Program-made: the position numbers and the translations under genes | The notes under the pieces: model-generated | What the model saw: only the letters and a program-made list of their open reading frames with translations | Told to the model about the DNA's origin: nothing | Databases searched by the model: none | Assembly (NCBI RefSeq): GCF_000428985.1 | Contig: NZ_AUAZ01000026.1 | Location: 1 to 55,384 of the forward strand | Source: Marinobacterium litorale DSM 23545 | GTDB taxonomy: Bacteria; Pseudomonadota; Gammaproteobacteria; Pseudomonadales; Balneatricaceae | DNA: 55,384 nucleotides | Reading direction: 5' to 3' | Shown here: positions 23,007 to 32,300 of the stretch, one piece after another | How the letters are laid out: each line of letters opens with the position of its first letter | Position numbering within the stretch: the first letter of the stretch is position 1

Positions 23007-23474
23007 TTATATCGATTCGTCGTGGCTGTGATGATGGTGGTGATGGTGCCCTTCGCTACTGTATGCACCGGCTTCCGGCTCAAACGGAGCCTGCTCGCCA
23101 AGCACTTCTGCGCCCAGGCCTCTCACCATGTCGTCAAGGACATGATCATGCTGATAGCGTAAAAACCCTTCGCCCACTTGCAGCGGCACATGACGGTTAC
23201 CCAAATGGTAGGCACAGCGTGTCAGCAGCAGGCTGTCCCCGGTGCGCACCGTTGAAACCGACTCATCGGCAGCCCGTATCTCCACCACTTCGCCACACTC
23301 GCTGATCAAGCGGTCGCCTCCGCGCAGGATCAAGCCCCGCGGCAGGAACAGGCCCGCTTCACGCCCGTCATCCAGCGTGACGCGCAGTCGGCTGCGAATA
23401 CGCGAGTCTATCGGTAAGCTCAAGCTGGCGGTGGCCGCCTGATCTGCTGGAGCCTTGGAGGTCAGTCGTATCAT
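23007..23474 (-). CDS. ureE: Urease nickel chaperone UreE
   Basis: A 155-residue metallochaperone that delivers nickel to the UreG/UreF/UreD complex. The N-terminal peptide-binding domain (about 1-75, with [17 protein letters not shown]) is followed by the metal-binding domain with [34 protein letters not shown], containing the conserved dimer-interface histidine. The tail is histidine-rich ([11 protein letters not shown]), as in Klebsiella UreE, allowing storage of extra nickel. It is placed between ureC and the short HupE/UreJ gene. Confidence 0.95.
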   Translation of the reverse strand: MIRLTSKAPADQAATASLSLPIDSRIRSRLRVTLDDGREAGLFLPRGLILRGGDRLISECGEVVEIRAADESVSTVRTGDSLLLTRCAYHLGNRHVPLQVGEGFLRYQHDHVLDDMVRGLGAEVLGEQAPFEPEAGAYSSEGHHHHHHHSHDESI

Positions 23475-23489
23475 TTACAGTTTCCCAAA

Positions 23490-25193
23490 TCAGAACAGGT
23501 AGTAACGCTGAGCCATCGGCAGCTCTGTTGCCGGCTCACAGACAAGCAACTCGCCATCGGCACGCACTTCATAGGTCTGTGAATCGACCTCGATCCGAGG
23601 CTGGTAGCTGTTCAGTATCATCTTGTCCTTGGTCACCGACCGGCAGTCGCGAACCTCTCCAATCAGGCTGCGCAGTCCGAGCTGAGCAGGCACTCCGGCG
23701 GCAAGCGCTGCCTGTGACATAAAGATCATGGACGTACTTTGGGACGCTTTGCCGAAACTACCGAACATCGGCCGGTAATGTACGGGCTGCGGTGTGGGAA
23801 TTGATGCGTTCGGGTCGCCCATAGGCGCCGTTGCAATCATGCCGCCCTTGATAATCATGCTGGGCTTGGTGCCAAAGAAGGCGGGCTTCCACAACACCAG
23901 GTCAGCCAGCTTACCCACCTCCACTGAACCCACCTCATGAGCAATACCGTGGGTCAGTGCCGGGTTAACCGTGTATTTGGCGATATAGCGTTTGATACGG
24001 CTGTTGTCGTTGCGCTCCGAATCACCGGTCAACGCCCCGCGCTGCACCTTCATTTTGTGGGCCGTCTGCCAGGTCCGCGTAATCACCTCACCGACGCGGC
24101 CCATGGCCTGAGAGTCGGAAGAGATCATCGAAAACGCACCCAGATCGTGCAGAATATCCTCAGCGGCTATGGTTTCCCGGCGAATACGGGACTCCGCGAA
24201 GGCTACATCCTCCGCGATGGAGGGATCCAGGTGGTGACACACCATCAACATATCCAGATGCTCGTCGATGGTATTCACGGTGTAGGGACGCGTCGGATTG
24301 GTGGAAGACGGCAGGATATTATTCTCACCCGCCGCCTTGATGATATCCGGCGCGTGGCCGCCGCCGGCCCCTTCCGTGTGATAGGTGTGAATGACACGAC
24401 CGTTGATCGCTTTCAGGGTTGTTTCCACAAAGCCCGCTTCGTTGAGCGTATCGGTGTGAATCGCCACCTGTACATCCATCTCATCGGCCACACTCAGGCA
24501 GCAGTCAATGGCGGCCGGTGTCGTACCCCAGTCCTCGTGCAGCTTTAATCCGATGGCACCGGCAGCCACCTGCTCACGCAGCGCCTCGGGCAGACTGCCG
24601 TTACCCTTACCCAGGAAGCCCAGGTTCATCGGCAGCTCATCTGCAGCTTCCAGCATCCGGTGGATATTCCAGGGCCCCGGTGTGCAGGTGGTCGCATTGG
24701 TACCGGTCGCCGGCCCCGTGCCACCACCCAGCATGGTGGTGATGCCTGAGCAGAGCGCCTCGTCAATCTGTTGTGGGCAGATAAAATGAATATGGGAGTC
24801 GATACCACCGGCCGTCAGGATCTGTCCCTCACCGGCAATGACTTCAGTACCCGGCCCGATCGCGATGGAAACATCCGGCTGCACATCCGGGTTACCGGCT
24901 TTGCCGATCGCCGCTATGCGTCCGCTCTTGATACCCACATCCGCTTTTACGATACCCCAGTAATCGACAATCAGTGCGTTGGTAATCACCAGGTCCATGG
25001 TCCGGCTGCTGGGGCGCTGCCCCTGCCCCATACCGTCACGAATCACTTTACCGCCGCCAAATTTCACCTCTTCGCCGTAGGTGGTGTAATCCTTCTCCAC
25101 CTCCAGCAGCAGTTCCGTATCGGCCAGCCGCACCCGGTCACCGGTGGTTGGACCAAACATCTCCGCGTAGGCCTGTCGGGAAATAGTCGCCAT
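23490..25193 (-). CDS. ureC: Urease alpha subunit UreC
   Basis: A 567-residue catalytic subunit that hydrolyses urea to ammonia and carbamate in the cytoplasm. All active-site parts are visible: nickel ligands in [14 protein letters not shown], the carbamylated lysine K217 in [33 protein letters not shown], the catalytic histidine H320 in MVCHHLDPS and the aspartate in SSDSQAMGR. The numbering matches Klebsiella UreC exactly at K217 and H320, so the enzyme is full length and should be active. It follows ureB by 24 bases, with GGAG at about nine bases before its start. Confidence 0.98.
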   Translation of the reverse strand: MATISRQAYAEMFGPTTGDRVRLADTELLLEVEKDYTTYGEEVKFGGGKVIRDGMGQGQRPSSRTMDLVITNALIVDYWGIVKADVGIKSGRIAAIGKAGNPDVQPDVSIAIGPGTEVIAGEGQILTAGGIDSHIHFICPQQIDEALCSGITTMLGGGTGPATGTNATTCTPGPWNIHRMLEAADELPMNLGFLGKGNGSLPEALREQVAAGAIGLKLHEDWGTTPAAIDCCLSVADEMDVQVAIHTDTLNEAGFVETTLKAINGRVIHTYHTEGAGGGHAPDIIKAAGENNILPSSTNPTRPYTVNTIDEHLDMLMVCHHLDPSIAEDVAFAESRIRRETIAAEDILHDLGAFSMISSDSQAMGRVGEVITRTWQTAHKMKVQRGALTGDSERNDNSRIKRYIAKYTVNPALTHGIAHEVGSVEVGKLADLVLWKPAFFGTKPSMIIKGGMIATAPMGDPNASIPTPQPVHYRPMFGSFGKASQSTSMIFMSQAALAAGVPAQLGLRSLIGEVRDCRSVTKDKMILNSYQPRIEVDSQTYEVRADGELLVCEPATELPMAQRYYLF

Positions 25194-25217
25194 CTTCTTA
25201 CTCCTGTAGTCTGGGGC

Positions 25218-25523
25218 TTAAAGTGCGCCCATCACCCTGCCCTGAAATCCATAGACTTCCCGTGCGCCCGCGTACTCAACCAGCTCCACCGTGCGGCTCT
25301 GGCCGGGCTCAAAACGCACCGCCGTGCCAGCTGCGATATCCAGTCGATAACCGCGGGCCTGTTCGCGATCAAAACGCAATGCGTCATTCACTTCGTAGAA
25401 ATGGAAATGGGAGCCCACCTGAATCGGGCGATCACCGGTGTTGGCAACTTCGATAGTCACCTTGGCACGGCCGACGTTCAATTCGATTTCACCGGGGTCG
25501 GTGATGATCTCTCCGGGTTTCAT
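25218..25523 (-). CDS. ureB: Urease beta subunit UreB
   Basis: A 101-residue structural subunit. It begins [16 protein letters not shown], the usual opening, and has [55 protein letters not shown], matching the family almost throughout. It packs on UreC to complete the trimer of heterotrimers. It lies 11 bases after ureA and 24 before ureC on the same strand. Confidence 0.97.
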   Translation of the reverse strand: MKPGEIITDPGEIELNVGRAKVTIEVANTGDRPIQVGSHFHFYEVNDALRFDREQARGYRLDIAAGTAVRFEPGQSRTVELVEYAGAREVYGFQGRVMGAL

Positions 25524-25534
25524 CCTGTGCTCCT

Positions 25535-25837
25535 TCAGACGATCGGTTCGTGAACGGTGATCAACTTGGTACCGTCCGGAAATGTGGCCTCAACCTGAAC
25601 CTCGGTAATCATTTCCGCGACCCCATCCATGACATCGTCACGGGCCAGCAGGGTGCGTCCATAATCCATCAATTCAGCGACGCTGCGCCCATCTCGCGCA
25701 CCCTCGAGAATGGCCGCACTGATATAGGCCATCGCTTCCGGATAATTGAGCTTGAGCCCCCGCTCCTTGCGCCGCTCCGCCAGCAGCGCCGCAGTAAAAA
25801 GCAGCAACTTGTCTTTCTCTCTCGGTGACAGCTCCAT
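25535..25837 (-). CDS. ureA: Urease gamma subunit UreA
   Basis: A 100-residue subunit beginning [35 protein letters not shown], with the conserved GRSVAELM and [18 protein letters not shown] end. It is the first gene of the ureABCE-(J)-FG run. A sigma-54-type promoter lies about 60-75 bases upstream, so nitrogen-limited expression is likely. In most related clusters ureD directly precedes ureA; here ureD is nearly 10 kb away at 35461-36309. Confidence 0.97.
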   Translation of the reverse strand: MELSPREKDKLLLFTAALLAERRKERGLKLNYPEAMAYISAAILEGARDGRSVAELMDYGRTLLARDDVMDGVAEMITEVQVEATFPDGTKLITVHEPIV

Positions 25838-25897
25838 GATCGTCCTCTTGATAACCGGGCAGTGTTACGGTTTCTTGTTCAGCTAGACAGCAGGCCA

Positions 25898-25913
25898 AGC
25901 AATATGCATTCCA
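25898..25913 (-). promoter_or_regulatory. Sigma-54 promoter of ureABC
   Basis: On the minus strand the sequence is TGGAATGCATATTGCT: the invariant GG and GC are ten bases apart, and the TTGCW part of the consensus TGGCACG-N4-TTGCW is perfect. It lies about 61 bases before the ureA start. The preceding ATTGATT is shared with the promoter of the allantoicase gene. Expression by NtrC-type activation under nitrogen limitation is the expected behaviour. Confidence 0.75.
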
Positions 25914-25953
25914 AATCAATCACATGCATCAATATTTTCCCGTCTTTCCGGGG

Positions 25954-26964
25954 TTACCCCCGGTCAACGCGGCCTTTGACGCGCAAGCGACTGATACCGC
26001 CATCCGGATAAATATTGATTCGAAGATGCGTGACCCGCTTTGGTGCATCCATTTCGGCACCAAATTGGTGCACTGAGTCGGCAGAGAGTTTCTGCGGCGG
26101 GAGCAGTTCATCCCAAAACATACTCTGTGTAATCAGAGACTCATCGGTCCCCGCTTCCACCAACGCGCCTTGTACCGAACATTTATCAGGATAGTTACCT
26201 TTGAAGAAAGCGGTATCGATGGTGAACTCTTCGATCACGCCCGGCGCAGCCAGTGCCACGATACACCAGTCATTGCCGGGTTCCCGCCGACGCCGTGTTT
26301 CCCAGCCATCGCCCATATTGACACCGGGCGTAGGCAGCAGAATGCGGTTGGGGTCGCCGTAGTGTGAATCGTTCCAGGCCAGCACACGTGCCCCCAGCTC
26401 GCGGGCAGCCAAGTTAACCGCATCCCCGTTATTGAGCTCGGCAACCGGAGAGCCGTAGACACGAAGCCGGGCAACGCCACCGTCTGGCAATATATTCAGC
26501 CGGATATGGCTCCAGGTTCCCACAACCTCGGCGGCGACAAAGTGATGCGCGTCAGGCCCCAGGGACACACTGGGTGTAATCGCTGTCCATTGCGTTGCTG
26601 CATCCGGTGTCCCCTCCACCAGACAGGCCTCAACCATAGCGCCGGGGGGGAAGTTACCGGTGAAAAAGCTGGTATCGATATCGAAGCCGGCAATGACGCC
26701 CGCGACACCGAGTTTAACAATGCACCAGTCATGGCCACCGTTTCTGCGCCGGCGACTTTCCCAGCCATCCATCCATTTACCGTGATCATCATAACGATCC
26801 GGGTAGAACCGCGCAGGTTCCGGCGCGAGCATCCGCGGTGCAGGTGCAAAAAACTGATCTGAGCAGGAGACGATTTCGGCACCCAGCCGAGGATCAGCAA
26901 GATCCAGTTGCCCTTGAGTAAACAGAGGAAGCTCGGCGGGCGCTTGTGCTTCGATAAATTCCAC
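25954..26964 (-). CDS. alc: Allantoicase
   Basis: A 336-residue enzyme that splits allantoate into ureidoglycolate and urea, the third step of purine ring breakdown. It consists of two similar beta-jelly-roll modules. Each carries the family signature: DGWESRRRRNGGHDWCIVKLGVAGVI in the first (about residue 66) and DGWETRRRREPGNDWCIVALAAPGVI in the second (about 220), each followed by DT-FF-GN-P. The internal duplication is typical of allantoicases. It sits between the RpiR-type regulator and the urease genes, so the urea it makes would be used at once. No ureidoglycolate lyase gene is seen in the window. Confidence 0.95.
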   Translation of the reverse strand: MEFIEAQAPAELPLFTQGQLDLADPRLGAEIVSCSDQFFAPAPRMLAPEPARFYPDRYDDHGKWMDGWESRRRRNGGHDWCIVKLGVAGVIAGFDIDTSFFTGNFPPGAMVEACLVEGTPDAATQWTAITPSVSLGPDAHHFVAAEVVGTWSHIRLNILPDGGVARLRVYGSPVAELNNGDAVNLAARELGARVLAWNDSHYGDPNRILLPTPGVNMGDGWETRRRREPGNDWCIVALAAPGVIEEFTIDTAFFKGNYPDKCSVQGALVEAGTDESLITQSMFWDELLPPQKLSADSVHQFGAEMDAPKRVTHLRINIYPDGGISRLRVKGRVDRG

Positions 26965-27028
26965 GGTTATTCCTCACTGATGTCGGTGACATGCTTGAAT
27001 TGGATTATTTGTTTCACTTAATATTACG

Positions 27029-27044
27029 TGCAACATTAGTTCCA
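27029..27044 (-). promoter_or_regulatory. Sigma-54 promoter of allantoicase
   Basis: On the minus strand the sequence is TGGAACTAATGTTGCA. GG and GC are ten bases apart and TTGCA is perfect; against TGGCACG-N4-TTGCA ten of twelve fixed positions agree. It lies about 65 bases before the allantoicase start. The bases just in front (ATTGATT) repeat those before the ureA promoter. Confidence 0.75.
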
Positions 27045-27143
27045 AATCAATAACAGACACTGGCACCTGCATCTCGGCTGCAGTGGCTGCCAGAACACTA
27101 TAGAGGAACCTTCAGCTATATGTTTCGGCTCCGCGCTGAAGGC

Positions 27144-27995
27144 TCAGGTCAGATCCGGTACCCCGAGACTGATTTCGTCCAGGGCGTCATAGTAATGGCT
27201 GATCTTGGCGATGCGCTCACGGCCCACCTCGAGCCGCTGATGCAAGAGACGATTGACGAGAAGCGTGACCAGACACATGGGGGCTGCGTAGCTATCAAAC
27301 GCGGAACGCGAATCTATTCGACATTCGAACCACCAGTTCGCACAGGTGCCATTCGGGGCCAGGGTTTCGTCGGCAACCAGCGCCCAGGGCGTATCGAGCC
27401 GATAAAGCTGGCGCAGAAGTGCATCAAACCCCTTGGGACGGCGGCGGAAGCCGAACACGATCAGCAGATCATCAGGCCCCAGGTCAGCCAGATCTTCACC
27501 GAGGGTTTGTCCGGGCTGAGGGACGAGCTGAACCGAACTGCGAATCTGCTGTAACTGCTGACGCAGATGCAGTGCCAGTGGATAGCTGTTGCGAAAGCCG
27601 AGAACAACAACACGCCGGGCCTGATCAAGTGCACGGACAAGACCATCCACCTGTGCCGTATCCAGGGACTGAAACAGACGGTGCAGATTGGCCTCTTCCT
27701 GATGCAGATGAGTATCGAAAGCCACCGTATCGACTTTCGCTTCGGTAACCGGAACACCCTGATGACGGAGCTTGCGGGCCAACTCGCGCCCTTCCCTGAA
27801 TGAGGAAAAGCCGAGTCGCTTGAACAACCGGCTCACCGTTGCCTTGGACACACCGCACATCCTTGCCAGTTCCGCGGTATTAAAGAGCGCGAGATCTTCC
27901 GGGTGCGCCAGAATAAAATCAGCGATCAGCCGCTCTCGGGGTGTCAGACTGTCATACTGGAGTTGCAGTTTTTCATCGATGGTCGGTTCGGTCAC
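27144..27995 (-). CDS. RpiR/MurR-family regulator with SIS domain
   Basis: A regulator of about 283 residues. The N-terminal helix-turn-helix (about 10-80) has the RpiR pattern LTPRERLIADFILAHPEDLALFNTAELARMCGVSKATVSRLFKRLGFSSFREGR; the C-terminal part is a sugar-isomerase-like SIS domain (about 110-250, with RRVVVLGFRNSYPLALHLRQQLQQI). RpiR-type regulators close to allantoin or urate genes often act as repressors relieved by a pathway intermediate. It is divergent from the allantoinase gene and upstream of allantoicase. Start: GTG 27995 has GAGG six bases in front; ATG 28007 is possible. Confidence 0.85.
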   Translation of the reverse strand: MTEPTIDEKLQLQYDSLTPRERLIADFILAHPEDLALFNTAELARMCGVSKATVSRLFKRLGFSSFREGRELARKLRHQGVPVTEAKVDTVAFDTHLHQEEANLHRLFQSLDTAQVDGLVRALDQARRVVVLGFRNSYPLALHLRQQLQQIRSSVQLVPQPGQTLGEDLADLGPDDLLIVFGFRRRPKGFDALLRQLYRLDTPWALVADETLAPNGTCANWWFECRIDSRSAFDSYAAPMCLVTLLVNRLLHQRLEVGRERIAKISHYYDALDEISLGVPDLT

Positions 27996-28060
27996 AGCAG
28001 GCCTCATGCACACCGGGCCAGCCCCGGTGGCGGGATGGCCATCAAACGAACTATCTTAGC

Positions 28061-28090
28061 GGTCCGGACAGGGAGTCAACACCCCGGACC
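28061..28090. promoter_or_regulatory. Inverted repeat in the regulator/allantoinase divergent region
   Basis: GGTCCGG (28061-28067) and CCGGACC (28084-28090) are exact complements 16 bases apart, in the 124-base gap between the divergent regulator and allantoinase genes. It is a reasonable operator for the RpiR-type regulator, or a hairpin in the leader of the allantoinase message. Confidence 0.45.
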
Positions 28091-28119
28091 TTAAAATACG
28101 ATGTATAAGGAGTGACGCG

Positions 28120-29049
28120 ATGTCAGATTCAGCCTATCCGCGTGATCTAATCGGCTATGGCAAACAGCCCCCCGACGCTCGCTGGCCCGGCCGGGCACGC
28201 CTGGCCCTGCAATTCGTTCTGAACTATGAAGAGGGTGGTGAGAACTGCGTGTTGCATGGAGACCCCCATGCTGAAACCTTTCTTTCCGAGATCGCCGGTG
28301 CCCAACCCTACCCGGATCGCCACCTGAGCATGGAGTCGATTTACGAGTACGGATCCCGCGTCGGCGTATGGCGTATTCTGCGGGAGTTTGATCGGCGCGG
28401 ACTACCACTCACGGTATTCGGCGTGGCAACCGCGCTTGCCCGCAACCCGGAGGTCACTCAGGCCTTTATCGAGGCGGGACATGAAATCGCAAGTCATGGC
28501 CTGCGCTGGATCCACTATCAGGAGATGTCGGCCGATGAAGAGCGCCGCCACCTGCAGGAGGCGATGCGAATTATTACCGAGTTGACCGGAACCGCACCAC
28601 TGGGCTGGTATACCGGACGTGACTCCCCTAACACCCGCCGGCTGGTCGTTGAGCATGGCGGGCTATTGTACGACTCTGACTATTACGGCGACGATTTGCC
28701 GTTCTGGACTCAGGTCGAGACCACCAACGGCGAGTCACACGATCACCTGGTGGTACCCTATACGCTGGATTGCAATGATATGCGTTTTGCGTCTCCCCAG
28801 GGGTTCGCGGACGGTGACCAGTTCTTTAACTACCTGCGTGATAGTTTCGATACGCTGTACGCAGAAGGCGCACTTCAACCAAGGATGATGTCGGTGGGCC
28901 TGCATTGCCGTCTGGTCGGTCGCCCGGGCCGGTTCAGAGCGCTGCAGCGTTTCCTGGATCATGTTGAACGTCATCCCGATGTCTGGGTAACGCGTCGCGT
29001 CGATATTGCCCGGCACTGGATCAGCGAACACCCGCCGGCAAAGGTGTAG
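28120..29049 (+). CDS. puuE: Allantoinase PuuE (polysaccharide-deacetylase fold)
   Basis: A 309-residue member of the cofactor-independent allantoinase family PuuE, which opens the allantoin ring to allantoate and is unrelated to the metal-dependent amidohydrolase allantoinase. The typical opening is YPRDLIGYGKQPPDARWPGRARLALQFVLNYEEGGE; EIASHGLRWIHYQEM and GWYTGRDSPNTRRLV follow, as does DSDYYGDDLPFW. AAGGAG is seven bases before ATG 28120. It is divergent from the regulator gene. With allantoicase and urease it gives a near-complete allantoin to ammonium path. This PuuE is distinct from the aminotransferase of the putrescine pathway that has the same symbol. Confidence 0.93.
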   Translation: MSDSAYPRDLIGYGKQPPDARWPGRARLALQFVLNYEEGGENCVLHGDPHAETFLSEIAGAQPYPDRHLSMESIYEYGSRVGVWRILREFDRRGLPLTVFGVATALARNPEVTQAFIEAGHEIASHGLRWIHYQEMSADEERRHLQEAMRIITELTGTAPLGWYTGRDSPNTRRLVVEHGGLLYDSDYYGDDLPFWTQVETTNGESHDHLVVPYTLDCNDMRFASPQGFADGDQFFNYLRDSFDTLYAEGALQPRMMSVGLHCRLVGRPGRFRALQRFLDHVERHPDVWVTRRVDIARHWISEHPPAKV

Positions 29050-29223
29050 CTAAAAAGCGCGTTTAGCCAGCCTATACGCATACACTATGTATGGTTATAT
29101 TCACTCTCTGCACCGTTGTGGCTCAAAAGTCCGACAAAGATGCTACAAAATGGTGGTTTTTCAACGACCAGGGGGTTTGAAAGTTCAATGGCATCAGGCT
29201 ACAGCCCCCGTGTTGACCGGCCC

Positions 29224-29239
29224 GACAGAATTTTCTGTC
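29224..29239. promoter_or_regulatory. Perfect 16-base palindrome upstream of the amt fusion
   Basis: GACAGAATTTTCTGTC is its own reverse complement. It ends four bases before the sigma-54 promoter at 29244. A palindrome this close to a -24 box would be well placed for a protein that blocks polymerase. No known operator was recognised in it. Confidence 0.6.
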
Positions 29240-29243
29240 ACTA

Positions 29244-29259
29244 TGGCGTATAAATTGCT
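29244..29259 (+). promoter_or_regulatory. Sigma-54 promoter of the amt fusion gene
   Basis: TGGCGTATAAATTGCT fits the consensus TGGCRYR-N4-TTGCW at every fixed position. The GG and GC pairs are ten bases apart. The expected start is near 29270, giving a leader of about 60 bases before the GTG at 29329. That leader contains a strong hairpin. Ammonium transporter genes are classic sigma-54/NtrC targets, which supports the call. Confidence 0.82.
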
Positions 29260-29280
29260 CCGGTTATAAGAGGGAGATGC

Positions 29281-29313
29281 GCCTGCTGCCCGCCCTTCGG
29301 GAGGGGCGCAGGC
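29281..29313 (+). promoter_or_regulatory. Hairpin in the leader of the amt fusion gene
   Basis: GCCTGC (29281-29286) pairs with GCAGGC (29308-29313), with a further GC-rich inner stem closed by a CCCTTCGGGA loop. It ends three bases before the ribosome site AGGGAG. It could influence translation or message stability; no riboswitch family was recognised. Confidence 0.55.
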
Positions 29314-29328
29314 AGGGAGTGATCGATA

Positions 29329-32300
29329 GTGTCCGACCAACAAGCGTTCAATGCACTCTGGCTGATGATTGCCGCTGTTCTCGTGCTCGTCATGCAGGGC
29401 GGTTTTCTTTGTCTCGAGTCGGGGCTGACCCGCAGTAAAAACGCCATCAACGTGGCGCTTAAAAACGCCTTTGACCTGCTGGTAACCACTGTGCTGTTCT
29501 GGCTGGTGGGCTTCAATCTGATGTTTGGCGCCCACCAAGGGTTCGATCTTGATTTTTCATTAATCGCAGCGGATTTCAGTAGCCTGAGCTTCTGGACCGC
29601 CAGCTTCTTCTTCTTTCAGCTGACGTTCTGTGCCACAGCGGCCACCATCGTATCCGGTGCGATAGCCGAGCGAACCCGCTTCAGTACTTACGTGCTGCTG
29701 ACAGCATTGATCGCATTGATCGTCTATCCCGGTTTCGGTCACCTGGCCTGGGGCGGCGCCCTGTCCGGCCCCGCCGGTTGGCTGGGTGCCCAGGGGTTTG
29801 TGGATTTTGCAGGCAGTACCGTCGTCCATAGCCTTGGAGGCTGGGTAGCACTGGCCGCCATCATTGTGGTTGGCCCCCGTAAAGGCCGGTTTGTCGATGG
29901 CAAGGTGAACCAGATACCCGGCAGCAACCTGCCTTTCGCCATGCTGGGCATGATGTTTTTCATCATCGGCTGGATCGGTTTCAACGGCGGCAGCACTCTG
30001 GAATTCTCCGAGGCGATCCCCGGCATCATCGTGAATACACTGATCGCCGCGACAGTGGGCGGAATTACCGGCATGCTGCTGGGGCACTACCAGCCCGTAG
30101 GCAATCAGACTTCGCAACTCACGATCAACGGAACCCTGGCCGGCCTTGTCGCCATTACCGCCGGGTGCCACGCCGTCAGCACCCTTGAGGCGGCGTTAAT
30201 CGGGGGCGTTGGCGCACTGTGCATGCGCCTGACCGAGCTTCTGTTAATCCGGCTGAAGCTCGACGACGCCATCTCAGCCACACCGGTTCACCTGGCCGCC
30301 GGGATCTGGGGCACGCTGGCTGTCGCTTTGTTCGGCGACGCGTCAGTTCTCGGTACCGGCCTGACCCGCCCTGAACAGCTGTTGGTTCAGATCAAGGGGA
30401 TCCTGATCTGCGGCGCCTGGGCATTTTCACTGTCACTGGCCTTCCTGCTGGTGTTGCGCCGGTTTACCCCACTTCGGGTAACCGATGCCGCGGAGGATGA
30501 GGGCCTCAACAGCTCAGAGCACGGCGCGTCCACCGAGCTGACCGACCTGCTCAACGCCATGAACGAGCAGGAGCGTAGTGGCAACACCGAGCGCGCGGTA
30601 CCGGTAGAGCCCTTCACCGAGGTGGGCCAAATCGCAAAAAAGTACAATCAGGTGATGAGCAAACTCAACCGCATGGTCGCGCGGACGCGATTGATCTTGA
30701 GAGACATGCGCGACGGCGTCATCACCTTCAGTGAACAGGGCATCATTACCAGTGTTAACCCCGGTGCGGAATCCATCTTCGGACGCAAACACCATCAACT
30801 GGTGGGGCAGTCGGTCGGCGTCCTGCTGCACGAGGAGTGCCGCGCACTCTATCCGCGTATCCAGACCGACAAGCTATTTGTACTGATTGCCACCAGCCAG
30901 AACGAAGGCCCCCATGAACTGATCGGCCGCGATGGCGCCGGCCAACCCCTTCAGATCGAAGTGACCACCTCGGCAAGCCCCACCGAAGAGGGCGTTCAGT
31001 ACAGCGCCGTGATCCGTGACATCGGTGAGCGGAAACGGATGGAGGAACGTTTACACCGCCACTCCGAGCTTGCGCAGGTGACCCTGGAAGCGATCACTGA
31101 GGCGGTCATCACCTGTGATGCGGATATGAAAACGGTTTACCTGAACCCGGTTGCCAAGACGCTGACGGGCTGGCGGCCCGATGACGCCTTCGGCCAGCCC
31201 ATCGATCAGGTAATCCGACTTCAGCATGAAGCGGGCGATAACGTCTCTATCGCTGCGCTCTGCCGTGATAGCGAACCCGCCGGTGAGTACCGCCAGCTGC
31301 GGCTGCTGGGCGCGAACGGTGAACGCGCTCTGGTGCAGCTTAATTGCGCCCCCCTGCGTGATGCGTCCGGCAGGGGCGTGGGCTGGGTCATCGCCATGCA
31401 GGACATCACCCAGAACAGTGAACTGCAGGCCAAGCTGACCTTCCAGGCGGTTCACGACGCGTTAACCGGCCTGATCAACCGGCGCGAGTTTGAGCGGCGG
31501 CTCGATCAACTGATTATCGCGGCTCGTGCTGATAAAACCGAACACCTGATCTGCTACCTCGATCTGGACCAGTTCAAGCTGGTCAACGATACCTGTGGTC
31601 ACCGGGCGGGTGATGCCCTGCTGCGCCAGCTCTCGCAGGAGCTCAAACCGATACTGCGCCAGAATGATACCTTTGCCCGCCTTGGCGGCGACGAATTCGG
31701 TATTCTGCTGGGTAACTGTCCGGTGGAGCGCGGCCGCCTGATCGCCGAACAGCTGCGCCAGACAGTCAAGGATTTCCGCTTTCCCTGGGAGGGACAGGTA
31801 TTTTCTGTCGGCGTCAGTATCGGCCTGGTGCCGTTTGGCCCCGACTGTGAATCACTGGATGAACTTCTGAGTCTGGCCGATGCTGCCTGCTATGCCGCCA
31901 AAGATGCCGGGCGTAACCGTGTCCATCTGTATGAGCCCGATGACAGTGAGCTCAGCCACCGCAAAGGACAGATGCAGTGGGCGGCAAACATTCAGCAGGC
32001 GATCGATACCGACCGCTTCCGTCTGTTCTTCCAGACCATTGAACCACTCAAACCCGATACCGCCGCGGCACCGCATATCGAGATCTTTGTGCGGATGCTT
32101 GATGAGCGTAACAGCCTTATTCCTCCCGGCGCCTTTGTCCCCGCTGCCGAGCGTTATGACCTGATGCCCCAGATCGACCAGTGGGTCATCCGTAACACAC
32201 TGGCCTGGCTCGGCGATCGCCTCCATGCAGAGAACAACCCGATCCAGTGCGCGATCAACCTGTCCGGCGTCTCCATTGGCAACGTCGAGTGCCTGGAAGC

